Source of the DNA: Methylobacterium fujisawaense
GTDB lineage: Bacteria; Pseudomonadota; Alphaproteobacteria; Rhizobiales; Beijerinckiaceae
Direction: 5' to 3'
Length of the DNA: 64,000 nucleotides
Assembly: GCF_014138435.1 (NCBI RefSeq)
Contig: NZ_JACJIM010000002.1
Location: 372,001 to 436,000, forward strand
A program made the position numbers and the translations under genes. The notes under the pieces are model-generated. The model was not told the origin of the DNA and did not search any database. It saw only the letters and a list, made by a program, of their open reading frames with translations. Shown one piece after another: positions 1-9,029 of the stretch (the first letter of the stretch is position 1; each line of letters starts with the position of its first letter).

Positions 1-117
1 TGCACAGGGCATCGCGAGCCCGCTCTCCAGCGCGACAGCTCGGCCGGTTTGCTCTGCACTGAATTTTGAATACATTTCCCGTCAGGTGGGCATGTCCCAT
101 CACGGGAGGGATCGATC

Positions 118-3105
118 GTGACGGAAGCGAGGGCGCATGCCCCGGCGCCGCGGGCCGCGGCGCGCCTGGAAGCCGGATTGCCGCGCAGGCTGGCGGAGCA
201 ACTCCAGGGCGAGGCGCGGTTCGACGCGTTCACGCGTGGACGCTACAGCACGGACGCGTCGATCTACCAGATCATGCCGGCCGGCGTGGTGCTGCCGCGC
301 TCCGCGGCCGACATCGCCGCAACCCTGCGCATCGCCGCCGAACACGGCGCGCCGGTGATCCTGCGCGGCGGCGGCACGTCGCAGAACGGCCAGCCGATCG
401 GGTCGGGCCTGGTGGTCGACTGCTCGCGGTACTTCAACGGCGTCCGGGCCTACGATCCGGAGGCGGGCACGATCACGGTCGAGCCCGGCATGGTGCTGGA
501 GCGGCTGAACGCCCGGGTGAAGGCCAACGGATGGTTCTTCCCCGTCGAGCCCTCGACGGCGACCCGCTGCACCATCGGCGGTATGGCGGGCAACAATTCC
601 TGCGGCGCCCGCTCCCTGCGCTACGGCAAGATGAGCGACAACGTCCTGTCGATGGAGGCGCTGTTCCACGACGGCGAGGCCTTCGGCTTCGGACTGACCG
701 GTGACGTCCGGTCGGGCGTGAACGGCTCGGATCGGGCGGCGGCGCTGGCCGCGAGGATGCGCGGCCTCGCCGTGAACCACCGCGCGGAGATCGAGGCGCG
801 CTTCCCGAAGGTCCAGCGCCGCGTCGGCGGCTACAACCTCGACGCGCTGATCGAAGCGCAGCCGAACCTCGCGCACCTGCTCGTCGGATCCGAGGGCACG
901 CTGGCCGCGACCACGGCGGTGACGCTGAAGCTCTCGCGCCTGCCGACGCACCGGGTGATGGGCGTGTGCCACTTCCCATCCTTCCGGGCCGCCATGGAGA
1001 CGACCCGGCACATCGTCGGCCTGGACCCGGTGGCGGTCGAGCTCGTCGACAACAACGTCCTCGTGCTCGGCGCCGATATCCCGCTGTTCCGCACGACGCT
1101 GGCCGACATCACCCGCGGACAGCCGAACTGCCTGCTGCTCACCGAATTCGCCGGCGACGACCTCGCCGCCGTGACGCGCGACCTGAAGCGCCTCGACGCC
1201 TGCATGGCCGATCACGGCTTCCCGGACGCCGTCGTGGAGGTGGTCGAGCCCGCCCGCCAGAAATCGGTGTGGGAGGTTCGCGAGGCCTGCCTCAACATCA
1301 TGATGTCCATGAAGGGCGACGCCAAGCCGGTCTCCTTCATCGAGGATTGCGCCGTCCCGCTGGAGCACCTCGCCGATTACACAGACGCGGTCACGGCGGT
1401 CTTCGCCAAGCACGGCACCCGCGGCACGTGGTACGCCCACGCTTCGGTGGGCTGCCTGCACGTTCGCCCGATCCTCGACATGAAGGAGGCTGGCGACGTC
1501 CGCCGGATGCGCGCGATCGCGGAGGAGACCTCCGAGCTGGTGCGCCGCTACAAGGGCTCGTATTCCGGCGAGCATGGCGACGGCATCTCACGCTCGGAAT
1601 ACATCGAGCCGCTGTTCGGCTCGGTCCTGACGCGCGCCTTCGAGGACGTGAAGGACGCGTTCGATCCCGAGAACCGCCTGAACCCCGGCAAGATCGTGCG
1701 CCCGCTCGCGATGGATGACCGGTCTCTGTTCCGCTTCAAGCCGGACTACACGGTGACGGAGCCGATGAAGCCGGCGCTCGACTGGTCGGATTGGGGCGGC
1801 TTCGGCTCCGCCGTCGAGATGTGCAACAACAACGGCACCTGCCGGAAGCTCGCCGGCGGCGCCATGTGCCCGTCCTACCGGGTGACGGGGGAGGAACAGC
1901 ACCTCACGCGCGGCCGCGCCAATTCCCTGCGGCTCGCCATCTCGGGCCAGCTCGGCAAGGAGGCCTTCACCAGCCCGGAGATGAAGCGGACTCTCGATCT
2001 CTGCGTCTCCTGCAAGGCCTGCCGCCGGGAATGCCCGACCGGCGTGGACATGGCCAAGATGAAGATCGAGTTCCTGCACCATTACCACGCCCGCCACGGG
2101 CTGCCGCTCCGCGAGCGGCTCATCGCCATGATGCCGCTCTATGCCGGGGCGGCCGCGAAGCTCGCGCCGATCCTCAACCTGCGCGACCGGTACCCGGCCC
2201 TCGCGGCCCTGTCGGAGCGCGTCGCCGGCCTGTCGGCCAGGCGCTCGTTGCCGCGCTGGCGTCGGCCCTGGAGCGAGCAGGGCGAACCCGCGCATACCCA
2301 CGACGTCGCGGGGGATTTCCGCGACGTGATCCTCTTCGGCGACACCTTCAACCGCGCCTTCGAGCGGGAGAATCTCGAGGCGGCCGAGCGCGTGCTGCTG
2401 GCCGCGGGCTACCGGCTGCATCGGGTCTATCCGGCCCGCGGCCGGCGCCCGCTCTGCTGCGGCCGGACGTGGCTCTCCGCCGGCCAGACGGACCGGGCCC
2501 GGCTGGAGGCGCGCCGAACCCTCGACGCGCTTCTGCCCTTCGTCCGCGCGGGCGCGCGGGTCGTCGGCCTGGAACCATCCTGCCTGCTCACGTTCCGGGA
2601 CGAGTTCACAGCGCTACTCCCCGGTGCGGATTCGGCGCTTCTGGCGCGGCAGTCCGTCCTGTTCGAGGAGCTGCTGGCGGCAGACCTGACGGCGGGCCGG
2701 ATCGCGCTACCGTTCGCGGACCAGGGCGGGCGCGTCGCGCACCTGCACGGCCATTGCCACCAGAAGTCGTTCGGCGTGATGGGCTCGGTGGAGACGGTGC
2801 TCCGGGCCGTGCCGGGGCTCGACCTACGGGTCGTCGAATCGAGCTGCTGCGGCATGGCCGGCGCCTTCGGCTATCGGCCGGAATCCATCGAGACATCCTT
2901 CGCCATGGCAGAGCTGTCGCTGTTCCCGACCCTGCGCGCCGCCGGGCCGGACGATCTCGTGATCGCCGACGGGACAAGCTGCCGACATCAGATTCACGAT
3001 GGCCTCGGTCTCGAGGCGGAACATGTGGCTCGCGTTCTCGATCGGGCCCTCGTGCCTCGACACTCCATTGCCGGAGACTTACACATACACAACAGGTCGC
3101 ACTGA
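118..3105 (+). CDS. FAD-linked and Fe-S 2-hydroxyacid dehydrogenase (D-lactate dehydrogenase / YdiJ-like fusion)
   Basis: A 995-residue fusion of a flavin dehydrogenase and an iron-sulfur electron-transfer module. The N-terminal part (about 50-530) has a PCMH-type FAD-binding domain with the motif RGGGTSQNGQP and an FAD-oxidase C domain ending in DPENRLNPGKIV. A 4Fe-4S region follows (CNNNGTC near 567 and CVSCKACRRECP near 628). Two CCG-type cysteine motifs lie near 778 and 909, as in GlpC and LutA. Family knowledge: such ~1000-residue proteins (E. coli YdiJ and related) oxidise D-2-hydroxyacids such as D-lactate or D-2-hydroxyglutarate and pass electrons to the respiratory chain. The exact substrate is not readable here. 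The GTG start is chosen because GGGAGGG lies 7 bases upstream. A GntR regulator follows after 21 bases and probably controls it. Confidence 0.9.
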   Translation: MTEARAHAPAPRAAARLEAGLPRRLAEQLQGEARFDAFTRGRYSTDASIYQIMPAGVVLPRSAADIAATLRIAAEHGAPVILRGGGTSQNGQPIGSGLVVDCSRYFNGVRAYDPEAGTITVEPGMVLERLNARVKANGWFFPVEPSTATRCTIGGMAGNNSCGARSLRYGKMSDNVLSMEALFHDGEAFGFGLTGDVRSGVNGSDRAAALAARMRGLAVNHRAEIEARFPKVQRRVGGYNLDALIEAQPNLAHLLVGSEGTLAATTAVTLKLSRLPTHRVMGVCHFPSFRAAMETTRHIVGLDPVAVELVDNNVLVLGADIPLFRTTLADITRGQPNCLLLTEFAGDDLAAVTRDLKRLDACMADHGFPDAVVEVVEPARQKSVWEVREACLNIMMSMKGDAKPVSFIEDCAVPLEHLADYTDAVTAVFAKHGTRGTWYAHASVGCLHVRPILDMKEAGDVRRMRAIAEETSELVRRYKGSYSGEHGDGISRSEYIEPLFGSVLTRAFEDVKDAFDPENRLNPGKIVRPLAMDDRSLFRFKPDYTVTEPMKPALDWSDWGGFGSAVEMCNNNGTCRKLAGGAMCPSYRVTGEEQHLTRGRANSLRLAISGQLGKEAFTSPEMKRTLDLCVSCKACRRECPTGVDMAKMKIEFLHHYHARHGLPLRERLIAMMPLYAGAAAKLAPILNLRDRYPALAALSERVAGLSARRSLPRWRRPWSEQGEPAHTHDVAGDFRDVILFGDTFNRAFERENLEAAERVLLAAGYRLHRVYPARGRRPLCCGRTWLSAGQTDRARLEARRTLDALLPFVRAGARVVGLEPSCLLTFRDEFTALLPGADSALLARQSVLFEELLAADLTAGRIALPFADQGGRVAHLHGHCHQKSFGVMGSVETVLRAVPGLDLRVVESSCCGMAGAFGYRPESIETSFAMAELSLFPTLRAAGPDDLVIADGTSCRHQIHDGLGLEAEHVARVLDRALVPRHSIAGDLHIHNRSH

Positions 3106-3126
3106 TCTGGTTTGTGTCGGGGGACC

Positions 3127-3807
3127 ATGAACAAGATCGAGCCCGGGATCGGCATCAGCCGCCGCTACCTCCACGACGAGGTCGCGGACCGGATGCGGGA
3201 GCTGATCCGGTCCGGGGAGATGGAGCCGAAGGCCCGGATCAACGAGAGCGAGCTGACGGAGCGCTTCGGGATCTCGCGGACCCCGCTCCGCGAGGCGATC
3301 AAGATCCTGGCGACGGAAGGGCTGCTCGAACTGCTTCCGAACCGCGGGGCGCGGGTCGCCAGCATCTCGGAGACCGAGCTCGAGGAAATGATGGAGGTGA
3401 TCGCCGGGCTCGAGGCGACCGCCGGGGACCTGGCCTGCCGCACCATCACCGACGCCGAGATCGACGCCCTCGCGGTCGACCACGACGCGATGGTGGCGGC
3501 TTGGCAGTCGGGCGACGAGGCGGGCTACTTCAGCCACAACCGCCGGATCCACGAAGGCATCATGGCGGCCAGTCGCAACGTCATTCTGGCGAATATCTAC
3601 GAGAGCCTGTCCGGCCGGATCCAAAGGTCGCGGTATTCCGCGCACCAGACCCCGGATCAGTGGGCCCGCGCGGTCTCCGAGCACGAACGGATGATCGAAC
3701 TCCTCCGTGCCCGGGACGGCGCTGCCCTGGCCGTCCTGATGCGCGAGCATATCCGCGGGAAGAAGTCCGTCATCGCCGCCAATTACGGCGCGGCGGAGGT
3801 TGCCTGA
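3127..3807 (+). CDS. GntR-family transcriptional regulator (FCD domain)
   Basis: A 226-residue regulator with an N-terminal winged helix-turn-helix (FGISRTPLREAIKILATEG, about residues 45-65) and a C-terminal all-helical FCD ligand-binding domain with the usual E..R.....H pattern. FCD-type GntR proteins usually bind a carboxylic acid and repress neighbouring catabolic genes. It follows the 2-hydroxyacid dehydrogenase after 21 bases on the same strand, so the two are probably cotranscribed and this protein probably senses the dehydrogenase substrate or product (inference). I chose the ATG at 3127; an in-frame TTG lies 15 bases upstream. The next gene is convergent, with only 4 bases between the stops. 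Confidence 0.9.
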   Translation: MNKIEPGIGISRRYLHDEVADRMRELIRSGEMEPKARINESELTERFGISRTPLREAIKILATEGLLELLPNRGARVASISETELEEMMEVIAGLEATAGDLACRTITDAEIDALAVDHDAMVAAWQSGDEAGYFSHNRRIHEGIMAASRNVILANIYESLSGRIQRSRYSAHQTPDQWARAVSEHERMIELLRARDGAALAVLMREHIRGKKSVIAANYGAAEVA

Positions 3808-3811
3808 AGGC

Positions 3812-4741
3812 TCAGCCCGGCATCCCCGTCATCTCGAACCAGAACGACGCGCCCGGGGTGCGGGAATCGTTCGCGTAGAGGAACGGAATGTCCGGTCCGG
3901 TCGCGCGGGCGGCAAAGACCGTCTTCACCCGGGCGCTCATCGCCGGGTCCTGACAGATATACATCACCGGCACGGTCACGCGGAACGGCGGAGCGCCGCA
4001 CAGCAGCATCGCGGCCAGAAGATACTGCTCGTTGTACAGGCGGCAATTCCAGGCTGACGGATAATCGTCCGGAATGAAGATGTCGTGGATCTGTACGATC
4101 ACGCCCGGCGCGAGGCGCGGCATCACCTCGAAGAAGAACACCGTGACGTCGGAGTTCGCGAAGGACCGATGCGATCCATCGAAGAACAGGATGTCGCCGG
4201 CCTTCAGTTCCTCGAAGATCTTCAGGTCGCAGGATTCCAGCGGGCTGCGGACGGTCCAGTCGCACAGGGCGTCGATCTCGCGGCGTGGCATCGGATCGAT
4301 GGAGGTGATCCGCGTCGGCAGCTTCAGCGTGTCGATCGCGTGGCGCGCGAAGCAGGTCGAGCACCCGGAGCCGATCTCGAAGTATCGTTCAGGGCGCTTC
4401 CAGGCCAGCATCGTCAGCAGGGCGGCGCCGTCGAGGGCGGTGAACCACGTGTTGTTCCAGTGCGGTGCAGCCGAACCCGCAGCGTGCGCGTCGTGCGGGA
4501 CGCTATGGAGCAGGTCGGCCTGCGCTTCCAGGGCGGTGAGGAATGCCTCGTAGGCCGCATGGTTCTGGCCGAGGACGGCTTTGAGCCGGCCGTGCGGCGC
4601 CTGGCCCGGCTTCCACCGCGCGGACGGTACGACCGGATAGTAATCGTGGACCGTATGACTCCAGCGGAAGGCTTCGCCGCTCGCCCGGAAGATATCCACC
4701 CCCGCGCGTCGGCCGGCAGTCCTGACAACGTCCTTCAGCAT
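3812..4741 (-). CDS. Class I SAM-dependent methyltransferase-like protein
   Basis: A 309-residue soluble protein with a Rossmann-type SAM-binding core of the Methyltransf_24 type. It shows the glycine motif FEIGSGCSTCF near residue 120, the acidic end of strand 2 (SIDPMPR), and a post-core strand with FFDGSH. The start at 4741 has GGAGG 5 bases upstream; a longer in-frame reading to 4807 lacks this. The N-terminal 100 residues have no motif I recognise. The substrate is unknown. Related proteins in other bacteria are often near polysaccharide or natural product genes, but none is nearby here. It is flanked by two GntR regulators, which suggests it is a single-gene unit. Confidence 0.75.
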   Translation of the reverse strand: MLKDVVRTAGRRAGVDIFRASGEAFRWSHTVHDYYPVVPSARWKPGQAPHGRLKAVLGQNHAAYEAFLTALEAQADLLHSVPHDAHAAGSAAPHWNNTWFTALDGAALLTMLAWKRPERYFEIGSGCSTCFARHAIDTLKLPTRITSIDPMPRREIDALCDWTVRSPLESCDLKIFEELKAGDILFFDGSHRSFANSDVTVFFFEVMPRLAPGVIVQIHDIFIPDDYPSAWNCRLYNEQYLLAAMLLCGAPPFRVTVPVMYICQDPAMSARVKTVFAARATGPDIPFLYANDSRTPGASFWFEMTGMPG

Positions 4742-4926
4742 GGTGCCTCCCGGGTTCCGGGTGAAGGATGCCGGGATTGCAACTTCTGGTCGAGTCCGGT
4801 GGACCACCTACGCAGTCCGACCTGATTTCACGGTTAGGAGGCGATGAAGACGCACCGGCTTCGCGGCCCGCTGCGGGCGGTCTGCGCCGCGGGATGATCG
4901 TCGGGCACCCGGAGAGGTCGAAGCTT

Positions 4927-5580
4927 TCAGGCCGCGCTCTGCGCCCGCAACCCCGCGACCAGATCGGTGAACCGGTCACCCTGGACGATGACGTGGCTCC
5001 GGAGCGCCTCGGCCGCCCCGACTTCGTCTCCGGCGATGATGGCAGCGACGATCGCTTCGTGTTCGGCGAGCGATTGCGGCAGGCGCTGGCGCACGCGCAG
5101 CTGCAGACGCCGATACGGCGCGAGACGGCGGTGCAGGGACAGCGCCTGCTCCGCCAGGAAGGCGTTGCGGCTGGCCCGATACACCACCGTATGGAACACG
5201 TAATTCTCGGCGTAATAGGCCTCCGTATCCTCCGTCGACAGGGCCCCGCGGCAGCCTTCGAGGGCGGCGCGCAGCGCGGCGGCATCCTCGGCCACGAGGC
5301 GGCGTGCGGCGAGGCGACCGCACGCCGCCTCGATTTCCGCCATCGTCTCGAACATGGCCAGCAGCAGGTGTGGCTCGGGCGCACTGACGATGGCGCCGCG
5401 CCGGGGCTTCGTCTGGACGAGTCCGGTCACGGCGAGCTGCAGCAGCGCCTCGCGGATCGGCGTGCGCGAGACCCCGAAACGGGCCGCGAGCTGATTCTCA
5501 TCGAGCCGCGATCCCAGCGCGAGTTCGCCCGCCACGATCTCGTCCTCGATTCGCTGCCGTAGCCGTTGCGCGTGGCTCAT
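4927..5580 (-). CDS. GntR-family regulator divergent from the TRAP operon (FCD domain)
   Basis: A 217-residue FCD-type GntR regulator. The winged helix near the N-terminus carries FGVSRTPIREALLQLAVTG, and the C-terminal part is a helical FCD domain with the metal or ligand His pattern. The start at 5580 is supported by GGGGGAGGAACC upstream; the upstream in-frame extension to 5784 runs through the promoter region and is unlikely. It is transcribed away from dctPQM with 194 bases between the start codons. That is the usual arrangement for a regulator that senses the transported acid and controls both units (inference). Possible operator elements are listed separately. Confidence 0.9.
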   Translation of the reverse strand: MSHAQRLRQRIEDEIVAGELALGSRLDENQLAARFGVSRTPIREALLQLAVTGLVQTKPRRGAIVSAPEPHLLLAMFETMAEIEAACGRLAARRLVAEDAAALRAALEGCRGALSTEDTEAYYAENYVFHTVVYRASRNAFLAEQALSLHRRLAPYRRLQLRVRQRLPQSLAEHEAIVAAIIAGDEVGAAEALRSHVIVQGDRFTDLVAGLRAQSAA

Positions 5581-5662
5581 GCGCCTGGTTCCTCCCCCGA
5601 TCGTCGGGCCGCGCGTCGTCCCGCCCGTTGAGGCCGGCGGATGTCCAACGCACGCGAACATT

Positions 5663-5710
5663 ATGCTGGAGCATTGACAAAATATACAAGGCGGTTTTCC
5701 ATGCATACAA
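5663..5710 (+). promoter_or_regulatory. Putative promoter/operator of dctPQM
   Basis: In the region between the divergent GntR gene and dctP there is an inverted repeat ATGCT-GG-AGCAT (5663-5674), then a consensus -35 hexamer TTGACA (5674-5679), then two direct ATACAA elements (5684-5689 and 5705-5710) spaced 21 bases apart, two helical turns. No clear -10 hexamer can be named. The AT content is unusual for this genome. It is a candidate binding site for the FCD regulator; not proven. Confidence 0.45.
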
Positions 5711-5774
5711 CGAAGCGCCCCACTATTGCGGCGCACAAAACTTTGCCGCGTTGTTTGCGGTGCGGGAGAAATCC

Positions 5775-6797
5775 ATGACGCCAACTCGTCGCTCGCTGAT
5801 CGCGGCCACGCTCGCGGCTCCGGCGGTACTGCGGTTCGGGCTGGGCTCTGCCCAGGCCGCCACCACGCTGAAGCTGTCCCACCAGTTCCCGGGCGGCACC
5901 ATCGACGAGGGCGACTTCCGCGACCGCATGTGCCGGAAGTTCGCCAAGATGGTCGGCGAGCGCTCGAAGGGCGCCCTGGACGTTCAAGTCTATCCCGGCT
6001 CCTCGCTGATGAAGACGAACGCCCAGTTCGGCGCGATGCGCAAGGGCGCCCTCGACATGTCGCTCTATCCGAGCCCCTATGCCGGCGGCGAGGTGCCGGA
6101 GCTGAATATCGGCCTGATGCCGGCGCTGGTGACGTCCTATGCCCAGGCGGTGGCCTGGAAGGCGGCGCCGGTCGGGCGCAAGCTCTCGGAAATCCTCGAC
6201 GCCAAGGGGATCGTCCTGGTCTCGTGGGTCTGGCAGGCCGGCGGCGTCGCGAGCCGCGAGCGCGCCCTCGTTTCGCCGGCCGACGCCAAGGGCATGAAGG
6301 TCCGAGGCGGTTCGCGCGAGATGGACATGATGATGAAAGAGGCCGGCGCAGCCACCCTCTCCATCCCGTCGAACGAATCCTACGCGGCGATGCAGACCGG
6401 CGCCTGCGATGCGGTGATCACCTCGTCCACCAGCCTGATCTCCTTCCGCCTGGAAGAGCTGTCCAAGGCCCTCACTTCGGGCCGCGAGCGCTCCTACTGG
6501 TTCATGCTCGAGCCGATCATGATGTCGAAGATCGTGTTCTCGGGCCTGCCGAAGGAGCAGCAGGACCTGATCATGGCGGTGGGCACCGAGCTGGAAGCCT
6601 TCGGCCAAGCCGGCGCCAAGGAGGATGACACTCGGGTCGAGGAGATCTTCTCCAAGGCCGGGGCCAAGGTCGTCCAGGTTGACGAGAAGTCGCTGGGTCA
6701 GTGGCGGGACCTCGCCCGCAACACGGCCTGGAAGGACTACGCCGCCAAGAACGCGAACTGCGCGGAACTGCTGAAGCTCGCGGAGCAGGTCGCGTGA
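5775..6797 (+). CDS. dctP: TRAP transporter substrate-binding protein (DctP family)
   Basis: A 340-residue periplasmic solute-binding protein. The N-terminus has a twin-arginine-like start (TRRSLIAATLAAPAVL) followed by an AQA signal peptidase site, so export is by Tat or Sec. The mature part starts TLKLSHQFP and contains the DctP-type arginine region (KVRGGSREMD) that normally clamps a carboxylate. Family knowledge: it captures an organic acid and delivers it to DctQM. The start at 5775 has GGGAGAAATCC upstream. It overlaps dctQ by 4 bases, so translation is coupled. The ligand is unknown. The GntR gene upstream suggests a catabolic acid. Confidence 0.92.
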   Translation: MTPTRRSLIAATLAAPAVLRFGLGSAQAATTLKLSHQFPGGTIDEGDFRDRMCRKFAKMVGERSKGALDVQVYPGSSLMKTNAQFGAMRKGALDMSLYPSPYAGGEVPELNIGLMPALVTSYAQAVAWKAAPVGRKLSEILDAKGIVLVSWVWQAGGVASRERALVSPADAKGMKVRGGSREMDMMMKEAGAATLSIPSNESYAAMQTGACDAVITSSTSLISFRLEELSKALTSGRERSYWFMLEPIMMSKIVFSGLPKEQQDLIMAVGTELEAFGQAGAKEDDTRVEEIFSKAGAKVVQVDEKSLGQWRDLARNTAWKDYAAKNANCAELLKLAEQVA

Positions 6798-7486
6798 GCC
6801 ACGGCTTCGACGCGGCTACGGCCGCTCCGGAGGCGCGGGGCGCGGCCGAGCCGCGTCTGCCCGGCCTGCTCGGCGCCTTCGACCGGACGATGCGCCTGCT
6901 GAATCAAGTGATCCTGGCGGTCGGCGGCCTCTGCCTGGTGGCGGCCTGCCTCGTCCTGACCCACAGCGTGGTCGTCCGCTATCTCCTGAAGGAACCGACG
7001 GAGTGGCAGGACGAGATGGCGGTGTTCCTGATCATCGGGGCCACCTTCCTGTCGGCCGCCGGCGTCCAGGCCAAGCGCGGCCACGTCGCGATCGAGGCCC
7101 TGACCGGTCTCCTGCCGCCGGCCGCCAACCGCGTGCGCCTTCTGCTGGCCGACATCGTCAGCCTCGCCTTCTGCCTGTTCTTCGCCTGGAAGAGCTGGTC
7201 GCTGGATCACGAGGCCTGGGTCGACGGGCAGGTCTCGCAATCGACCTGGGGGCCGCCCCTCTGGATCCCCTATACGCTGATGTCCGTCGGGATGAGCCTG
7301 CTGTGCATCCAGTTCGTCCTCCAGATTGCCGAGGGCCTGGCCTACGGGCCGCGGGCCGCCGGCTGGGCACAGCCCAAGATCGGGCTCGGGGCCGACGTCA
7401 ACCGCGACATGCACGGGGCGCCCGAGGTTGCGCCTCGAGGACCGGATCCGATGGGTCAGACCGTTTCCGCGAAGGTTGAACGATGA
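6794..7486 (+). CDS. dctQ: TRAP transporter small permease (DctQ family)
   Basis: A 230-residue membrane protein with four predicted transmembrane helices, for example the hydrophobic runs near residues 38-60 and 75-95. It has the DctQ signature around EWQDEMAVFLIIGATFLSAA. The start is a GTG at 6794 that overlaps the dctP stop (GTGA). The soluble N-terminal 30 residues are somewhat longer than usual. DctQ docks on DctM to form the membrane unit that uses the sodium gradient. It overlaps dctM by 4 bases, which places dctPQM in one operon with coupled translation. Confidence 0.9.
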   Translation: MSHGFDAATAAPEARGAAEPRLPGLLGAFDRTMRLLNQVILAVGGLCLVAACLVLTHSVVVRYLLKEPTEWQDEMAVFLIIGATFLSAAGVQAKRGHVAIEALTGLLPPAANRVRLLLADIVSLAFCLFFAWKSWSLDHEAWVDGQVSQSTWGPPLWIPYTLMSVGMSLLCIQFVLQIAEGLAYGPRAAGWAQPKIGLGADVNRDMHGAPEVAPRGPDPMGQTVSAKVER

Positions 7487-8835
7487 GCACGGCCGCGATC
7501 GGCTTCCTGTACGCGGGCGCGACCCTGGGTGCGATGCTCTCGGGCATCCCCATCGCCTTCGCCCTCGGCTTCGTGGCGCTCGCCTTCATGGTGGCGTTCA
7601 TGCCCGGCGCCTCCCTCGATACGGTGGCGCAGAACGTCTACGAGGAGATGGCCTCCATCACCCTGCTGTCGATCCCGCTCTTCATCCTGAAGGGTGCGGC
7701 CATCGGCCGGTCCAAGGCCGGGCAGGACCTCTACTCGGCCATGCACGCCTGGATGCACCGCATCCCGGGCGGTCTCGGCATCGCCAACGTGTTCGCCTGT
7801 GCGCTGTTCGCCGCCATGGCGGGCTCGAGCCCGGCAACCTGCTCGGCGATCGGCTCGGCCGGCATCCCGGAGATGCGCAAGCGCGGCTACTCGCCGGGCT
7901 TCGCCGCCGGGATCATCGCGGCGGGCGGCACGCTCGGAATCCTGCTGCCGCCTTCGATCACCATGATCCTGTACGCGGTGGCGGCCGAGCAGTCGCTCGG
8001 ACGCCTGTTCCTCGCCGGTATCGGACCCGGGCTGCTGCTCGTGGCCCTGTTCGCGGCGTGGTCGATCGTGCGCTTCCGCTCGGAATACGCCGCGGCCAAG
8101 GCCGTGATGGAGCGTGGCGGACCGGCCTCGCCGATCCTGGCCGACGATCAGTACAGCATGGCGCAGCGCTTCTCGACGCTGCCGCGGGTCCTGCCCTTCG
8201 TGGTCCTGCTCACCGGCGTGATGGTGGCGCTCTACGGCGGCTACGCCACGCCCTCGGAAACCGCGGGTCTCGGCGGCCTGATGGCGCTGGCGCTCATCGC
8301 CGCGATCTACGGCGTCTGGCGGTTCCGCGACGTCACGCCGATCCTGACCGCGACCCTGCGGGAATCGACCATGCTGATGCTGATCATCGGCATGTCGCTG
8401 CTCTACGCCTACGTGATGAGCTACCTGCACATCTCGCAATCGGCCGCCGCTGCGATCGTCGCGATGCAGCTCTCGCCCTGGCTGCTGCTGCTGACCATCC
8501 TGGCGTTGGTGATCGCGCTGGGCTTCTTCCTGCCGCCGGTCTCGATCATCCTGATGACGGCGCCGATCATCCTGCCGCCGCTCAAGGCTGCCGGCTTCGA
8601 CCTCGTGTGGTTCGGCGTGGTGATGACCATCACCATGGAGATGGGCCTGATCCACCCGCCGGTGGGCCTGAACATCTTCGTCATCAAGAACATCGCCCCC
8701 GACATCCCGCTGTCGGACATCATCTGGGGGACGTTGCCCTTCGTGATCCTGATGGCGGTGGCGATCCTGATCCTGTGCCTCGTCCCGGGCATCGCCCTGT
8801 GGCTCCCGGACCTGCTGCTGGCGACCACACGGTAG
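7483..8835 (+). CDS. dctM: TRAP transporter large permease (DctM family)
   Basis: A 450-residue polytopic permease, the usual DctM length. It carries the conserved GGLGIANVFACALFAAMAGS region and the ILLPPSI / PPVGLNIFVI motifs, which line the transport path in this family. It acts in the inner membrane with DctQ and receives substrate from DctP. It starts with an ATGA overlap on dctQ and ends 24 bases before a strong stem-loop, so it is the last gene of the operon. Confidence 0.93.
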   Translation: MSTAAIGFLYAGATLGAMLSGIPIAFALGFVALAFMVAFMPGASLDTVAQNVYEEMASITLLSIPLFILKGAAIGRSKAGQDLYSAMHAWMHRIPGGLGIANVFACALFAAMAGSSPATCSAIGSAGIPEMRKRGYSPGFAAGIIAAGGTLGILLPPSITMILYAVAAEQSLGRLFLAGIGPGLLLVALFAAWSIVRFRSEYAAAKAVMERGGPASPILADDQYSMAQRFSTLPRVLPFVVLLTGVMVALYGGYATPSETAGLGGLMALALIAAIYGVWRFRDVTPILTATLRESTMLMLIIGMSLLYAYVMSYLHISQSAAAAIVAMQLSPWLLLLTILALVIALGFFLPPVSIILMTAPIILPPLKAAGFDLVWFGVVMTITMEMGLIHPPVGLNIFVIKNIAPDIPLSDIIWGTLPFVILMAVAILILCLVPGIALWLPDLLLATTR

Positions 8836-8859
8836 GCGGACCGAAGCATCGATTCCTCA

Positions 8860-8893
8860 GGCAGGCCCTTCTCCGTCCGGGGAAGGGCCTGCC
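8860..8893 (+). terminator. Stem-loop terminator after dctPQM
   Basis: A perfect 12-bp stem (GGCAGGCCCTTC paired with GAAGGGCCTGCC) with a 10-base loop, starting 24 bases after the dctM stop. There is no clear U-tract, as is common in GC-rich alphaproteobacteria. Confidence 0.7.
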
Positions 8894-9029
8894 GCATGCC
8901 GGGGTGCAGCCGCGCGAGCGCCACCTCCCACGCACCGGCGGGTCGCGTCCAGGCGATGGCTGAAGCGTGCCGGTGCGCCTATGGCAGCGGGCTTCCCGCA
9001 CTGCCCTGATCGAAGCTTCGGAACGAATC

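Noticed and set aside
100-1575. A 491-residue minus-strand frame opposite the 2-hydroxyacid dehydrogenase
   Set aside because: Shadow frame caused by high third-position GC; the plus-strand protein has clear domains.
1791-3878. A 695-residue plus-strand frame across two genes
   Set aside because: Arg/Pro/Gly-rich out-of-frame reading of the dehydrogenase and GntR genes.
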